Assembly: GCA_026004195.1 (NCBI GenBank)
Contig: BPIQ01000001.1
Span: 1,416,311-1,480,310 of the forward strand
Origin: Candidatus Binatia bacterium
GTDB lineage: Bacteria; Desulfobacterota; Binatia; HRBIN30; BPIQ01
Direction: 5' to 3'
Length of the DNA stretch: 64,000 bases
Shown here one piece after another: positions 26,522 through 35,764 of the stretch. Within the stretch, counting starts at the first letter, position 1, and each line of letters begins with the position of its first letter. The notes under the pieces were generated by a model that saw nothing but the letters and a program-made list of their open reading frames with translations, was not told where the DNA came from and made no database searches. Position numbers and translations under genes: made by a program.

Positions 26522-27942
26522 ACGCGCCCGATCTTTCCTGGACGGCTCTCCTGCCACTCCTTGTCGCCCTCGGAACGGCACTCACCGTTCTTCTTGCCGA
26601 CCTCTGGAGCGAGGGGCCCGACCGCGAAAGCCTGGGCTGGCTCGGCGTGGTGGGACTCTCCGTCCTCGGAGCCGTCTCGCTGCTCCTCTGGAACCGGCAC
26701 GAGCTCACGATCGCGGGCACGCTCGCGCTCGACCGGTTCGCCGTCTTCTTCGACCTGTTCTTCGCCTTCTCGGGCGTCTTCGCCCTGTTGCTTTCGATGG
26801 CCTTCTTCGAGAAGCAAGTGCAGCAGGTCGGCGAGTTCTACGCGCTCCTCCTTTTTTCCCTTTTCGGGATGCTCGCGATCGCGGCGACGACCGACCTGAT
26901 CACGATCTTTCTCTCCCTCGAAATCCTCTCCCTCGCCGCTTACGTCCTCACGGGCATTCGACGCGACGACCCGCGCGCGACCGAAGGGGCACTGAAGTAC
27001 TTCGTCGTCGGGGCCTTCGCGACGGGCTTTCTCCTGCTCGGCGTCGCGTGCCTTTACGGCGCCACGGGAACCACGCTTCTTGCGCCGCTCGCCGAAGCCC
27101 TCCGTTCCGGAACCTCGCGCGCGCTGGTGCTCTCGGGCGTCGCGTTCCTGCTCGTGGGTTTCGGTTTCAAACTGGCGGCCGTCCCCTTCCACCTCTGGGC
27201 ACCGGACGCCTACGAAGGTGCGCCCACTCCGGTCACGGCCTGGATGGCGGTGGCCGTGAAGGCCGCGGCCCTGGCCGGCCTTCTCCGCGTCCTTTCCACC
27301 GCGCTCGACCCGCTGGCCGCCGACTGGAAGCCGCTCGTAGCGGGGCTCGCCGCGGTCACGATGACCGTCGGCAATTTTCTCGCCCTCGGCCAGACGAACG
27401 TGAAACGGCTTCTCGCGTACTCGAGCATCGCGCACGCGGGTTACCTTCTCGTCGGCGTCGCGGCGCTCGAGTCCGGCGGCGGCTCGGCTCTGCTCTTCCA
27501 CCTCGTCGCCTACGCGCTGATGAATCTCGGGGCCTTCGCCGTCGTCGTGGCCCTCGGGGAGCGGGGCGAAGTGCTCGCGGGATTCGAGGGCGTGGGCTTT
27601 CGTTACCCGCTGCTCGGGGCGGCGATGAGTCTTTTTCTGCTTTCGCTCGCGGGGATTCCCCCCCTCGCGGGATTCGCCGGAAAGTTCTACCTCTTCGCCG
27701 CGGCCGTGCGTGCCGACTACGTCGGCCTCGCGGTGCTCGGCGCTCTCAACAGCGTGCTTTCCATGTACTACTACGCCGGCGTGCTCGTGCGCATGTACAT
27801 GAGAGAAGGCGAGCCCGAGGCCGAGATCGGCGGGCCGCTGGCCGTCACACTCTGGGTCATGGGACTCGGCACGCTTCTGCTCGGCGTTTTCCCGGCTGCG
27901 TTCCACCGCTTCGCGGAACTTTGCTTTTCGGCGCTCGGGTAG
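26518..27942 (+). CDS. nuoN: NADH-quinone oxidoreductase subunit N
   Basis: 474 residues, third antiporter-like subunit. IFLSLEILSLAAYVLTG contains the conserved glutamate, and PFHLWAPDAYEGAPTPVTAW the NuoN signature. It closes the nuo run; after the stop a short intergenic stretch holds a candidate promoter for the MoxR operon. The membrane arm is complete (A, H, J, K, L, M, N). Confidence 0.96.
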   Translation: MNAPDLSWTALLPLLVALGTALTVLLADLWSEGPDRESLGWLGVVGLSVLGAVSLLLWNRHELTIAGTLALDRFAVFFDLFFAFSGVFALLLSMAFFEKQVQQVGEFYALLLFSLFGMLAIAATTDLITIFLSLEILSLAAYVLTGIRRDDPRATEGALKYFVVGAFATGFLLLGVACLYGATGTTLLAPLAEALRSGTSRALVLSGVAFLLVGFGFKLAAVPFHLWAPDAYEGAPTPVTAWMAVAVKAAALAGLLRVLSTALDPLAADWKPLVAGLAAVTMTVGNFLALGQTNVKRLLAYSSIAHAGYLLVGVAALESGGGSALLFHLVAYALMNLGAFAVVVALGERGEVLAGFEGVGFRYPLLGAAMSLFLLSLAGIPPLAGFAGKFYLFAAAVRADYVGLAVLGALNSVLSMYYYAGVLVRMYMREGEPEAEIGGPLAVTLWVMGLGTLLLGVFPAAFHRFAELCFSALG

Positions 27943-27958
27943 TTCCGCCGGGGAACAA

Positions 27959-27987
27959 TTGACCCCCCTGGCCGAGTTCCCTACTCT
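27959..27987 (+). promoter_or_regulatory. Candidate promoter for the MoxR/DUF58/VWA operon
   Basis: TTGACC and TACTCT are separated by 17 bases, with the first gene's ATG 23 bases further on. The -35 matches consensus at five of six positions, the -10 at three. Confidence 0.4.
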
Positions 27988-28010
27988 GAAATCGTGCGGC
28001 GAGTGGCTCG

Positions 28011-29288
28011 ATGATACCGCTCGGCTTGGAGCGAGAACTCCGGGCCGTGCTCCGCCGGCGAAACCGGCGCCTTCTGGTCAGAGGGGCGCTCTTCGCTTTC
28101 GCGGCCGCTTCCCTCGCCGGGTTCCTGGCCACGTGGGCGTCGGGGCGGGGTCTTCCCCTCCGCTTCTGGGCGGCCCTCTTCTCGGTGGCCGCCGCGGCGT
28201 CGGTTTCTTTCCACCTCCTGCGGCGTCCGAGCCTTTTCCGGGTGGCGCTCCTCGCGGACCGGAAGGCCCGGACCGAAAGTCGGCTCGCCACGGCCCTCTG
28301 GGTGGAACGAACGGGCCTCGACAGCCCGCTCGCGCAGTTCGCGGTCTCCGACGCGCTCGCGCGGAAAAGCACGTGGGAGCCCGTGCTTCTACCCGAGCGG
28401 CGGCGTGCCGCGGAGTTCTTCCTTGCCGCCGCCGGTTCGGGCTGTCTCGTCGCCGCCTGGCTTCTCTCCGCGCCGACGGAAGTGCGTTCCTTCCCCCCGG
28501 CTCGCGATCTTTTTTCCGGGGCGAAAGTGAGCACGAGAGAGAACGCAGCGGAGGAGGGCACCACCGGCCGGACGCTCGCTGCCGCTTTCCTCGGCGAGAG
28601 CGGCGGGCCCGAAGCCGGTCGGGCTCGGGGGAGAAAAACGACTCGGGACGGAATCTCGCGGGAGGGATCGGAGACCGGCTCGGGCACCTCCGAGAAAGCG
28701 CGAAAGAGACCTCGAGCCGGCGGAGACGACCGCACCACCCGAGAAGCGTCGCGAAAGGAGCTCCGGTCGCGGGAAGGCGCGTCGGGGGATTCCCGAGTGG
28801 GGCACGCGGATCGGGCAGACGCCAAAAAGCGGCCCGAGCCGAATTCCCCCGACGATCGCACCGGGCGCGTGCGAGCGGAAGACCGGCGGGCGGGCCCGGA
28901 GCCCTCGAAGCCGGGCCACCGGGGAGACGGCGAGACCCCACGGAACGAAAGCACGGTACCCGGAGCCGCGGGCCGGTCGAGTTCGCCCGGGACGCTCCTC
29001 GGAAAGCCTTCGCACCGTCTTTTCGGGCCTCCCGAGGCCACCCTGCCGCTCGCCCTCGATGCGGTGTTCGGAACCGCTCCGGGAAACGAGGCGGAAAGCC
29101 GCCCTGCTCCCGTCTCGGCGGCCGCGCCGCGGCGCGACGAAACGGGGGCGCAGGACGAGCGCCCCACGGCGCGGTTCGAGATACCACCCCTCTACGAGGA
29201 AGTCGTACGAGAGGCCTACGGGAACCGGGAAAACCCGTGGGCACCGGAATCGTCCGTCTCGCGGGAGAACTCGACGTGGACGCGGTAG
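28011..29288 (+). CDS. Membrane-anchored protein with long disordered region, first gene of MoxR operon
   Basis: 425 residues. Two hydrophobic segments near the N-terminus (about 25-45 and 50-67) and a third near 135-153 are followed by about 200 residues of charged, low-complexity Gly/Arg/Glu/Ser sequence. A conserved-looking C-terminal tail ends in a PPLYEEVVREAYGN-like segment. No family was recognised. It occupies the place where MoxR/DUF58/VWA operons often have a DUF4175-like or similar membrane partner, so a part in the same complex is likely. The 3' end overlaps the ATPase gene. Confidence 0.65.
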   Translation: MIPLGLERELRAVLRRRNRRLLVRGALFAFAAASLAGFLATWASGRGLPLRFWAALFSVAAAASVSFHLLRRPSLFRVALLADRKARTESRLATALWVERTGLDSPLAQFAVSDALARKSTWEPVLLPERRRAAEFFLAAAGSGCLVAAWLLSAPTEVRSFPPARDLFSGAKVSTRENAAEEGTTGRTLAAAFLGESGGPEAGRARGRKTTRDGISREGSETGSGTSEKARKRPRAGGDDRTTREASRKELRSREGASGDSRVGHADRADAKKRPEPNSPDDRTGRVRAEDRRAGPEPSKPGHRGDGETPRNESTVPGAAGRSSSPGTLLGKPSHRLFGPPEATLPLALDAVFGTAPGNEAESRPAPVSAAAPRRDETGAQDERPTARFEIPPLYEEVVREAYGNRENPWAPESSVSRENSTWTR

Positions 29289-30316
29289 CGATCGCCCGGC
29301 AGGGGATCGAACGCTTCCAGGAAGTCTTCGAGAGGCTCCGCGAAGAGATCCGGAGCGTCATCGTGGGACACGAGGAAAGCGTCGAGCAGGTCCTCACCGC
29401 CTTTTTCGCCGGAGGACACGTCCTGATCGAGGGCGTGCCCGGCACGGGAAAAACTTTGCTCGCCCGCACCCTCGGCGAGGCTCTCCACCTCCGCTTCACC
29501 CGCGTCCAGTTCACCGTCGACCTCATGCCGGCCGACATCACGGGGACGCGCGTGGTGGCGGAGCGAAACGGGCGTCGGGAGTTCGTGTTCGTTCGCGGGC
29601 CCATCTTCACCCACATCCTGCTCGCCGACGAGATCAACCGGGCCACGCCCAAGACGCAGTCCGCGCTTCTCGAGGCCATGGCCGAGCTGCAGGTGACCGC
29701 GGCCGGCGAGACCTACCGGCTCGACCCGCCGTTTTTCGTCCTGGCCACGCTGAACCCGATCGAAATGGAGGGCACGTACCCTCTCCCGGAGGCGCAGCTC
29801 GACCGGTTTCTCGTCAAGGTCCGTCTCCCTTACCCCGGAACCCGCGAGCTGCAGGAAATCGTGGGCAGCACGACGACGAACGCCATCCGCCATGCTCGCC
29901 CCGTCTTCGACGCCGAAACCGCAGCTTCGGAAGCCGAGGAGCTCCGCCGCCTCGTGCGGGGAGTGCTCGTCGCCCCCCACGTGGAAGCCTACGCCGCGGC
30001 CCTCGTGACCGGCACGATACCGACCCACTCCAAGTTCGCGCCGCCGGGTCCCCGGCCCTTCGCTCCCGATCCCTGGATCGACCGCTACGTGAGTTTCGGC
30101 GCGAGCCCGCGGGGCGGGCAGGCCCTGCTGCTCGGAGCCAAAGTCCGCGCGCTGCTCGCGGGCCGTGCCAACGTGACCTTCGAAGACGTCGACTGGATGG
30201 CGGTTCCGGCCCTCGGACACAGGCTGGTCCTCAACTTCGCCGCGCAGGCCGAAGGCATCGACCCCGGAACGCTCGTCGAACGCACGCTCCATGCCGCAAG
30301 AAAGCTTCGAAGTTAG
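29276..30316 (+). CDS. MoxR-family AAA+ ATPase
   Basis: 346 residues from the chosen GTG; an earlier GTG at 29237 would add 13. Walker A EGVPGTGKT, Walker B LLADEINRATPKTQSALLEA, sensor 1 LATLNPIE and PEAQLDRFLVKV are typical of the classical MoxR subfamily, distinct from the RavA-like ATPase at 8.8-10 kb. MoxR ATPases work with DUF58 and VWA proteins in envelope assembly or stress tolerance. All downstream partners follow on the same strand with overlaps or tiny gaps. Confidence 0.92.
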   Translation: MDAVAIARQGIERFQEVFERLREEIRSVIVGHEESVEQVLTAFFAGGHVLIEGVPGTGKTLLARTLGEALHLRFTRVQFTVDLMPADITGTRVVAERNGRREFVFVRGPIFTHILLADEINRATPKTQSALLEAMAELQVTAAGETYRLDPPFFVLATLNPIEMEGTYPLPEAQLDRFLVKVRLPYPGTRELQEIVGSTTTNAIRHARPVFDAETAASEAEELRRLVRGVLVAPHVEAYAAALVTGTIPTHSKFAPPGPRPFAPDPWIDRYVSFGASPRGGQALLLGAKVRALLAGRANVTFEDVDWMAVPALGHRLVLNFAAQAEGIDPGTLVERTLHAARKLRS

Positions 30317-31226
30317 GGCCCGCGACCCCCTCGGCGAAGTCACGGAGCCTGCCTTCCTCGGAGCGCTCGGCCACCTGCGTTTGGTCCACGGCACGGCGCT
30401 CGGAACGCGGGTCGGGCAGACACCGCTGCGGGGTCGGTCCGAAGCCGCGGGGCTCGAGGTGGAACGCTACAAACCCTACGAGCCCACCGACGAGCTCCGC
30501 TTCGTCGACTGGAACGCTTACGCCCGCCTCGGAGATCTGATCGTCCGCCGTTTTCGGCCCGAACGGGAAGCCCCTCTGCGCGTTTTCGTCGACGCCAGTG
30601 CCTCGATGGCGGTTCCGGCCCAGGACGGAAAGTTCGAGTTCGCCGGAGCTCTTGCCCTCGCGCTCGCCTACGTCGCCCTGCGGCAACAAGACCCCGTCGA
30701 GCTCGCCTTTCTCGTGGGCGAAAGCTGTCTCGTTTCGCCCGAAGTTCGGAGCGTGTCGCTCCTTCCGGAGCTCCTGGCCTTCGCCCGCGGGGTGCGACCC
30801 TCGGGGCGGCTCGGCTACGCGGTGGCCGTCCGGCGATACCTCGAGCGCCCCCGAGGCCCGGGCCTCGCCGTCTTCCTCTCCGATTTCCTCTTCCCTCGCG
30901 AAGACCTCGAGTCCGTTTTCTCGCACGTGAGCCGCATGCGACTTCGCCCGGTCGCCATCCGAGTCCTGGGTCCGGCCGAGCGAGAGCCGGAGAGGTTTTT
31001 CCGCAGAGCGCTCGTCGTCGACGCGGAGACGGGACGCGAGAAGCCCGTCCTGCTCCACGAGCAGAACGTCGCCCGCTACCGGAAGGCGCTCGGCGACCAC
31101 CTCGGCGGCGTGGAAGACCTGTGCCGGTCGTACTCGGGCGTGTTCGCGGTGTGCGACCCCACGGGCGGATTACGGACGGCCCTTTTCCGGACGCTCGTCC
31201 GGGCCGGCCTCTTGCGGAGCGCCTGA
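30291..31226 (+). CDS. DUF58 (VWA-like) protein
   Basis: 311 residues. The DUF58 core GLEVERYKPYEPTDELRFVD, with DWNAYARLGDLIVRRF after it, is followed by a VWA-like fold with VFVDASASM. DUF58 proteins are obligate companions of MoxR ATPases. The ATG lies inside the end of the ATPase gene (26-base overlap), and the BatA-like gene begins three bases after the stop, supporting one operon. Confidence 0.9.
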   Translation: MPQESFEVRARDPLGEVTEPAFLGALGHLRLVHGTALGTRVGQTPLRGRSEAAGLEVERYKPYEPTDELRFVDWNAYARLGDLIVRRFRPEREAPLRVFVDASASMAVPAQDGKFEFAGALALALAYVALRQQDPVELAFLVGESCLVSPEVRSVSLLPELLAFARGVRPSGRLGYAVAVRRYLERPRGPGLAVFLSDFLFPREDLESVFSHVSRMRLRPVAIRVLGPAEREPERFFRRALVVDAETGREKPVLLHEQNVARYRKALGDHLGGVEDLCRSYSGVFAVCDPTGGLRTALFRTLVRAGLLRSA

Positions 31227-31229
31227 CCG

Positions 31230-33080
31230 ATGGGCCTCGGGAATCCGGCCGCGCTCTGGCTCGGGAGTCTCGTCGCGCTCCTCGTTCTTTTCTACTTGCT
31301 CGAGCGGCTCCGCCGGAAAGTATTGGTTCCCTCGCTCGTCCTGTGGGAACACCTCGAACCCGATCCGCTCGCCCGGCGTCGTTTTCGGCCCGACTGGCTT
31401 TTCGCCCTGCAGCTCGCCGCCCTGCTCGCCGTGGTCGGCGCCCTCGGGCGCCCCTTCTTCCGGGGAGGGGCGTCGCCGCCTGCCCCCCGCGAGATCCTCG
31501 TGCTCGACGCCTCGGCCAGCATGAAAGCGCGCGAGGGCAAAAGCACACGCTTCGAGGTGGCCAAACGCAGGGCCGCTCGGATCGTCCAGGCTTGGCCTCC
31601 TGCCGCGGAAGGCATGCTGCTGCTCGCCGGTCGCGTTCCGGAGATTCGCTCCGGCCCCACCACGGATCGCGCGGCACTTCTCCGCTCCCTGCGGGAAGCG
31701 AGTGCAGAGGACGTGCCCGGCGACCTCTCGGCGGCGGTGGCACTCGCCGCGAGGACGCGCGCACGGGCGACGGAACGGACGGAAATCCACGTTTTCACGG
31801 ACCTTCCTCTCTCGAGCCTCCCGTCTTCGCTGCGGCCTCTGGTGAACCACCACCAGCTCGGAAGCGAACAGGACAACGTCGCGATCACGGGGATCGAGGT
31901 CTTTCAAGCGCCGTTCGCCCGGCCGGACGACACCCGGGTGTTCGTGGAGGTCCGGAATTTCGCCTACGAAACGCGCCACGGGTTCCTCACTCTCTCGGTT
32001 CGAGGGGAGCCCTTCTGGAAAACGGGCTTCACGCTGGCGCCGCGCGAAGCCTCCACCTTCGCCGCGCCGTCGATCCCCGGGGGAGGCATCCTCGAGGCCC
32101 GGATCGAGAGCCACGACGCGCTTCCCACCGACGACGCGGCCTACGCATGGGTGGAGCCTTCGGAGCCCCGAACGGTGCTGTTCGTCTCCGAACCCACCCC
32201 GCTCGCCCCGGAAATTCTGGCGATCGACCGGGTCCTGCCCGGGCTCTTCGTCGAGTTCGTCGCCCCCGAGGACTACCCCCGCAGAGCGCGTCTCGCACAC
32301 GATGCCGCGATTTTCCACAAGGTCGTCCCCCCGAAGCTGTCCCCGGGCGCCCTCTACGTGTTTCCCTCCCGTGATACCGAGTTCTTTCGCGTGCACGGTA
32401 CGGTCACGGTGACGGGCCTACCCGAGCGCGACCCGCGCCACGAACTTTCCCCCTTGCTGCCCGGTGTCCCGAGCTTCCGGTCGTCTCTCGTGACCCGAGT
32501 CGAAGCGCCACCGGACGCCCGGCCGATTTTCCGACTCCCTTCGGGGGGACAGAAGCTCCCGCTGGCATTCACCGTCCGGCGAAACCGCGAGCGCATCGCC
32601 TGCCTCGCCACGGACCTCGAGACCGGCGGACTACGGAGAAACGACGACGTCTCGACGCTCGTTCTTTTCCTGGCTCTCGTCGAGTGGGTCTCTCGCCACG
32701 ACGCCAACGCCCCTGCGGTCCTCAGGACCGGGGACGTGTTCGAAGCCCCACCGGACCCCTTCGGCGAGCCCGTGGAAGTCCTCTTCCCCTCGGGACGGTC
32801 GTCGGCCCTCTCCGCCACGACTCCGCGAATCGAACTCCGCGAGGCCGGGATCTATCGGCTCCGCGGTTCTCGCGGGACGAAGCTCGTCCTCGCCAATTTC
32901 TTCCACCCCGAGGAGTCGGACATCGCTCGGGGAGAACCCCGGACGACCAGAGCCGAGAAAAAGGAACGCGACTCTTCCCCGAGACCCGAACGAACGGAGC
33001 TCTCCTGGTGGCTCCTCGCGTCGGCCTTGCTGCTTCTGGCCGTCGAGTGGGGGGCGTGGCGGCGGAGGAACCCGACGTGA
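31230..33080 (+). CDS. BatA-like membrane protein with VWA domain
   Basis: 616 residues. An N-terminal BatA-type membrane region (LGNPAALWLGSLVALLVLFY, then PSLVLWEHLEP) and a second helix precede a VWA domain with the metal motif LDASASM (about 92-98). A long extracytoplasmic beta-rich stretch follows, then a C-terminal helix (WWLLASALLLLAVEWGAW). This is the aerotolerance (Bat) protein layout. The stop overlaps the next gene's GTG. Confidence 0.85.
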   Translation: MGLGNPAALWLGSLVALLVLFYLLERLRRKVLVPSLVLWEHLEPDPLARRRFRPDWLFALQLAALLAVVGALGRPFFRGGASPPAPREILVLDASASMKAREGKSTRFEVAKRRAARIVQAWPPAAEGMLLLAGRVPEIRSGPTTDRAALLRSLREASAEDVPGDLSAAVALAARTRARATERTEIHVFTDLPLSSLPSSLRPLVNHHQLGSEQDNVAITGIEVFQAPFARPDDTRVFVEVRNFAYETRHGFLTLSVRGEPFWKTGFTLAPREASTFAAPSIPGGGILEARIESHDALPTDDAAYAWVEPSEPRTVLFVSEPTPLAPEILAIDRVLPGLFVEFVAPEDYPRRARLAHDAAIFHKVVPPKLSPGALYVFPSRDTEFFRVHGTVTVTGLPERDPRHELSPLLPGVPSFRSSLVTRVEAPPDARPIFRLPSGGQKLPLAFTVRRNRERIACLATDLETGGLRRNDDVSTLVLFLALVEWVSRHDANAPAVLRTGDVFEAPPDPFGEPVEVLFPSGRSSALSATTPRIELREAGIYRLRGSRGTKLVLANFFHPEESDIARGEPRTTRAEKKERDSSPRPERTELSWWLLASALLLLAVEWGAWRRRNPT

Positions 33081-35686
33081 GTCCCGTGGGTTTTTCCTAC
33101 CTCCTCTCCCATCCCGAAAGCGCATCCGTCGACCTCGAAATCCCGCTTCTCGTTCTGCTCCTTCTCGCCATCCCCCTGTTTTTTCTCGGAGCCAGGGGAC
33201 GGCGGACGACCCTGGCCGCGGTCCTCCGCGCGGGCGCCTGGTCGTGTCTCGTCGCCGCCCTCGCCGGGCTTCGGTTCGCGGTCGCACTTCCGGAGCAACG
33301 CATGACCATCGTCGGCGTCGTGGACGTCTCGGAAAGCGTGGGCGAGGCGGGAAGAGCCTGGGCCCGGTCCGTTCTCGACCGTGTGGCCGCGGCGCTCGCA
33401 CCGGGGGACGAGTTCGGGCTCGTCACCTTCGCCGCCGATCCGTTCCTCGCCCGGGTCCCCTCGCCTCCCGAGCCCGTTCGCTCGCTCCCCGTGGCCTCGT
33501 CCCGCGGCGCGACGAACATCGCGGCCGGGCTCGACGCCGCGCTCGCTCTGCTGCCGCCCGACACGGCGCACAGGCTCGTGCTGGTGACCGACGGGTACGA
33601 AACGCGGGGAAACGTGCTGCGAGCTCTCGCCCGCGCGCGGGAGCTCGAGGCTCCGGTCTACGTCCTCTCCCCGCCTCCCTCTTCCGAGCCCGACGTCTTC
33701 GTGGAAAGCGTGGAAACCCCGGCTTTCGTCCCTCTCGGGTTTCCCTTCGAAACCCGCATCCTCGTCTCCGGTGCGTCGTCTCGGCGCGAAGCGAGACTCG
33801 TCGTGCGCTCCGACGGGGTACCGATCCACGAAGCGCCGATCGTGCTCGAAAAGGAAAAGGAGTGGTGGGTTTTCCCGACGAGGTTCGACTCCGCCGGATC
33901 CCACACGCTGGAGGTCGAAGTGCACCTGGACGAGGATGCCCTCCCCTCGAACAACCGCCGCTCGGCGGTGGTGACCGTAGGGGAGCGTCCCCGCGCTCTC
34001 CTGGTGGGGGAGTCGTCTTCGCCTCTCCGTTCCTGGATCGCGGGGGCCGGATTCCAGGTGCGGTCCGTCCGGCCGGCCGAGGCTCCCCGGCGGCTGCCGG
34101 AGGTCTCGGGCTACCATCTCGTCGTCTTCGAGAACGTTTCCCGCGGGGCAGTTCCGCCGGAAACTCCGGGCGTTCTCGAACGCTACGTCCGGGAGTTCGG
34201 CGGAGGGCTTCTTTTCCTCGGAGGGAAAAAGACGTTCGGCGACGAGGGGTGGAAAGAAAGCCCGCTCGCGAGCGCCCTTCCGCTCACGTTCGAGCCGCAA
34301 GCCAACCGCCCCAAGGCCCGACTCCCGCTCGCCCTCATGGTGCTCGTGGACCGCTCGAACAGCATGGGCTACAGCGCCTTTCCGAAACCGAGCGGCTCTT
34401 TCGCGCGCAGGGATCCGGCGGAGTCCAAGCTCCACTACGCGAAAGCGGCCGCGCTCGCGGTGATCGCCCAGCTCAAGGACACGGACCACGTGGGCGTGAT
34501 CGCGTTCGACTCGCAGTCTTTTCCGATCGCACCGCTCGAGCCGCTCCGGAAAAACCGCGGCCGGCTCGAAGAGCTCATCCCCCGGCTCGTCGAGGCGGGA
34601 GGTACGGATTTCTACGACGCTCTGGAGTCCGCCCGCGTGCAACTCTCCCGCTCGCCCCTTCCGAAAAAACACGTGATTCTCCTCACCGACGGGGACACGA
34701 ACCGGAACGCCGCCGACCACGAACCCCTGATCGCCGCACTGGCGGAGGCGGGGATCGGCGTCACGACCATCCGGATCGGAGACGACCTCGTGAACGTCGA
34801 GCTGCTCCACCGCATCTCGGCCAGGACAGGCGGTCGTTTCTACCACGTCCGGGACGTGCGGCGGCTGCCGAGGCTCCTGCTCGCCGACACGAGAACGGTC
34901 CTTCGAGGCCGGGAAGAGCCTCTTGCCGTGCGACCCGAGGCCGACCTCTCCCACCCTCTTCTCGCGGGTTTGCCCGTGCCCTTTCCCGCGCTCGAAGGGT
35001 ACGCCTTCACCCGTCGAAGAACGGGTGCGGATCTCCTCCTTCGAGTGCCGTCCGAGGAGAGGCCGATTCCGCTGCTCGCCGTTTGGCAGTACGGACTCGG
35101 CCGCGTCGGCGCCGTCGCGGCTTCGACGGCCTCCGAACTGAGGGAGTGGGGGAGCTGGGAGGCGAACGCGCGTTTCTGGTCGCGGCTCGTCCGCTGGGCC
35201 ATGGCTCTGCACGTCCCCGGGGACTTCGCCGTCGAGACCCTGAGGCGGGAAGGGAAAACCTACCTCAGGGTCCGGAGCCTCGCACCGGTCGCTCCGGGTC
35301 CCCTCACCGCCCGCTCGGGTTCCGAGGAAATCCTGCTCGCCCCCGTCGACCTCCGGGTTTACGAGGGACGAATCGAGTTTCCGGCCGAAGCCGTCGTGCT
35401 TCACTATCGGGACGAGACCGGTACCGTGCGAGAGGTGCGCCGCGAGCTCCCCCGGATCGCGGCCGAACCGGCTTCCGAGGAATTCGTCGTCCCGAGGCCC
35501 AACCTCGAACTCTTGCGGCGCATCGCCGAGGAGACGGGAGGGAAGCTCGACCCGACCGTCCGCGAGATCGTGGCCCGGGAACGGGGAACGCGCCGGGAAA
35601 CGGTCGACCTCGATTTCTGGCTCGGTGCCTGTGCGCTCGTCCTCTTCTTGGCCGACGTGGGCGTCCGGAGGCTCCTGCCCGGCTGA
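33077..35686 (+). CDS. Large membrane protein with two VWA-like domains and a glutamine-amidotransferase-like region
   Basis: 869 residues. Two N-terminal helices (about 19-37 and 48-66) precede a first VWA domain with VVDVSESVG. A beta-rich part and a GATase1-like segment (YHLVVFENVSRG through EFGGGLLFLGGKKTFGD) follow, then a second VWA domain (VDRSNSMG, then LTDGDTN) and a C-terminal helix. The fold order matches membrane VWA/GATase-like proteins often found with MoxR and DUF58. The amidotransferase-like part lacks an evident catalytic cysteine, so it is likely structural. GGAGG precedes the GTG start. It ends the operon. Confidence 0.83.
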   Translation: MSPVGFSYLLSHPESASVDLEIPLLVLLLLAIPLFFLGARGRRTTLAAVLRAGAWSCLVAALAGLRFAVALPEQRMTIVGVVDVSESVGEAGRAWARSVLDRVAAALAPGDEFGLVTFAADPFLARVPSPPEPVRSLPVASSRGATNIAAGLDAALALLPPDTAHRLVLVTDGYETRGNVLRALARARELEAPVYVLSPPPSSEPDVFVESVETPAFVPLGFPFETRILVSGASSRREARLVVRSDGVPIHEAPIVLEKEKEWWVFPTRFDSAGSHTLEVEVHLDEDALPSNNRRSAVVTVGERPRALLVGESSSPLRSWIAGAGFQVRSVRPAEAPRRLPEVSGYHLVVFENVSRGAVPPETPGVLERYVREFGGGLLFLGGKKTFGDEGWKESPLASALPLTFEPQANRPKARLPLALMVLVDRSNSMGYSAFPKPSGSFARRDPAESKLHYAKAAALAVIAQLKDTDHVGVIAFDSQSFPIAPLEPLRKNRGRLEELIPRLVEAGGTDFYDALESARVQLSRSPLPKKHVILLTDGDTNRNAADHEPLIAALAEAGIGVTTIRIGDDLVNVELLHRISARTGGRFYHVRDVRRLPRLLLADTRTVLRGREEPLAVRPEADLSHPLLAGLPVPFPALEGYAFTRRRTGADLLLRVPSEERPIPLLAVWQYGLGRVGAVAASTASELREWGSWEANARFWSRLVRWAMALHVPGDFAVETLRREGKTYLRVRSLAPVAPGPLTARSGSEEILLAPVDLRVYEGRIEFPAEAVVLHYRDETGTVREVRRELPRIAAEPASEEFVVPRPNLELLRRIAEETGGKLDPTVREIVARERGTRRETVDLDFWLGACALVLFLADVGVRRLLPG

Positions 35687-35764
35687 GGGCGGACCGGGAG
35701 TCTCTCGGCCCGGATTCGCGCCGGGGGAAACCGAAGGCGCCCGGAGGCACAGGAAGCCCTTCGG

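Noticed and set aside
32852-35404. 850-codon reverse frame
   Set aside because: Antisense to the VWA/GATase-like gene, with low-complexity acidic/basic composition and no domain.
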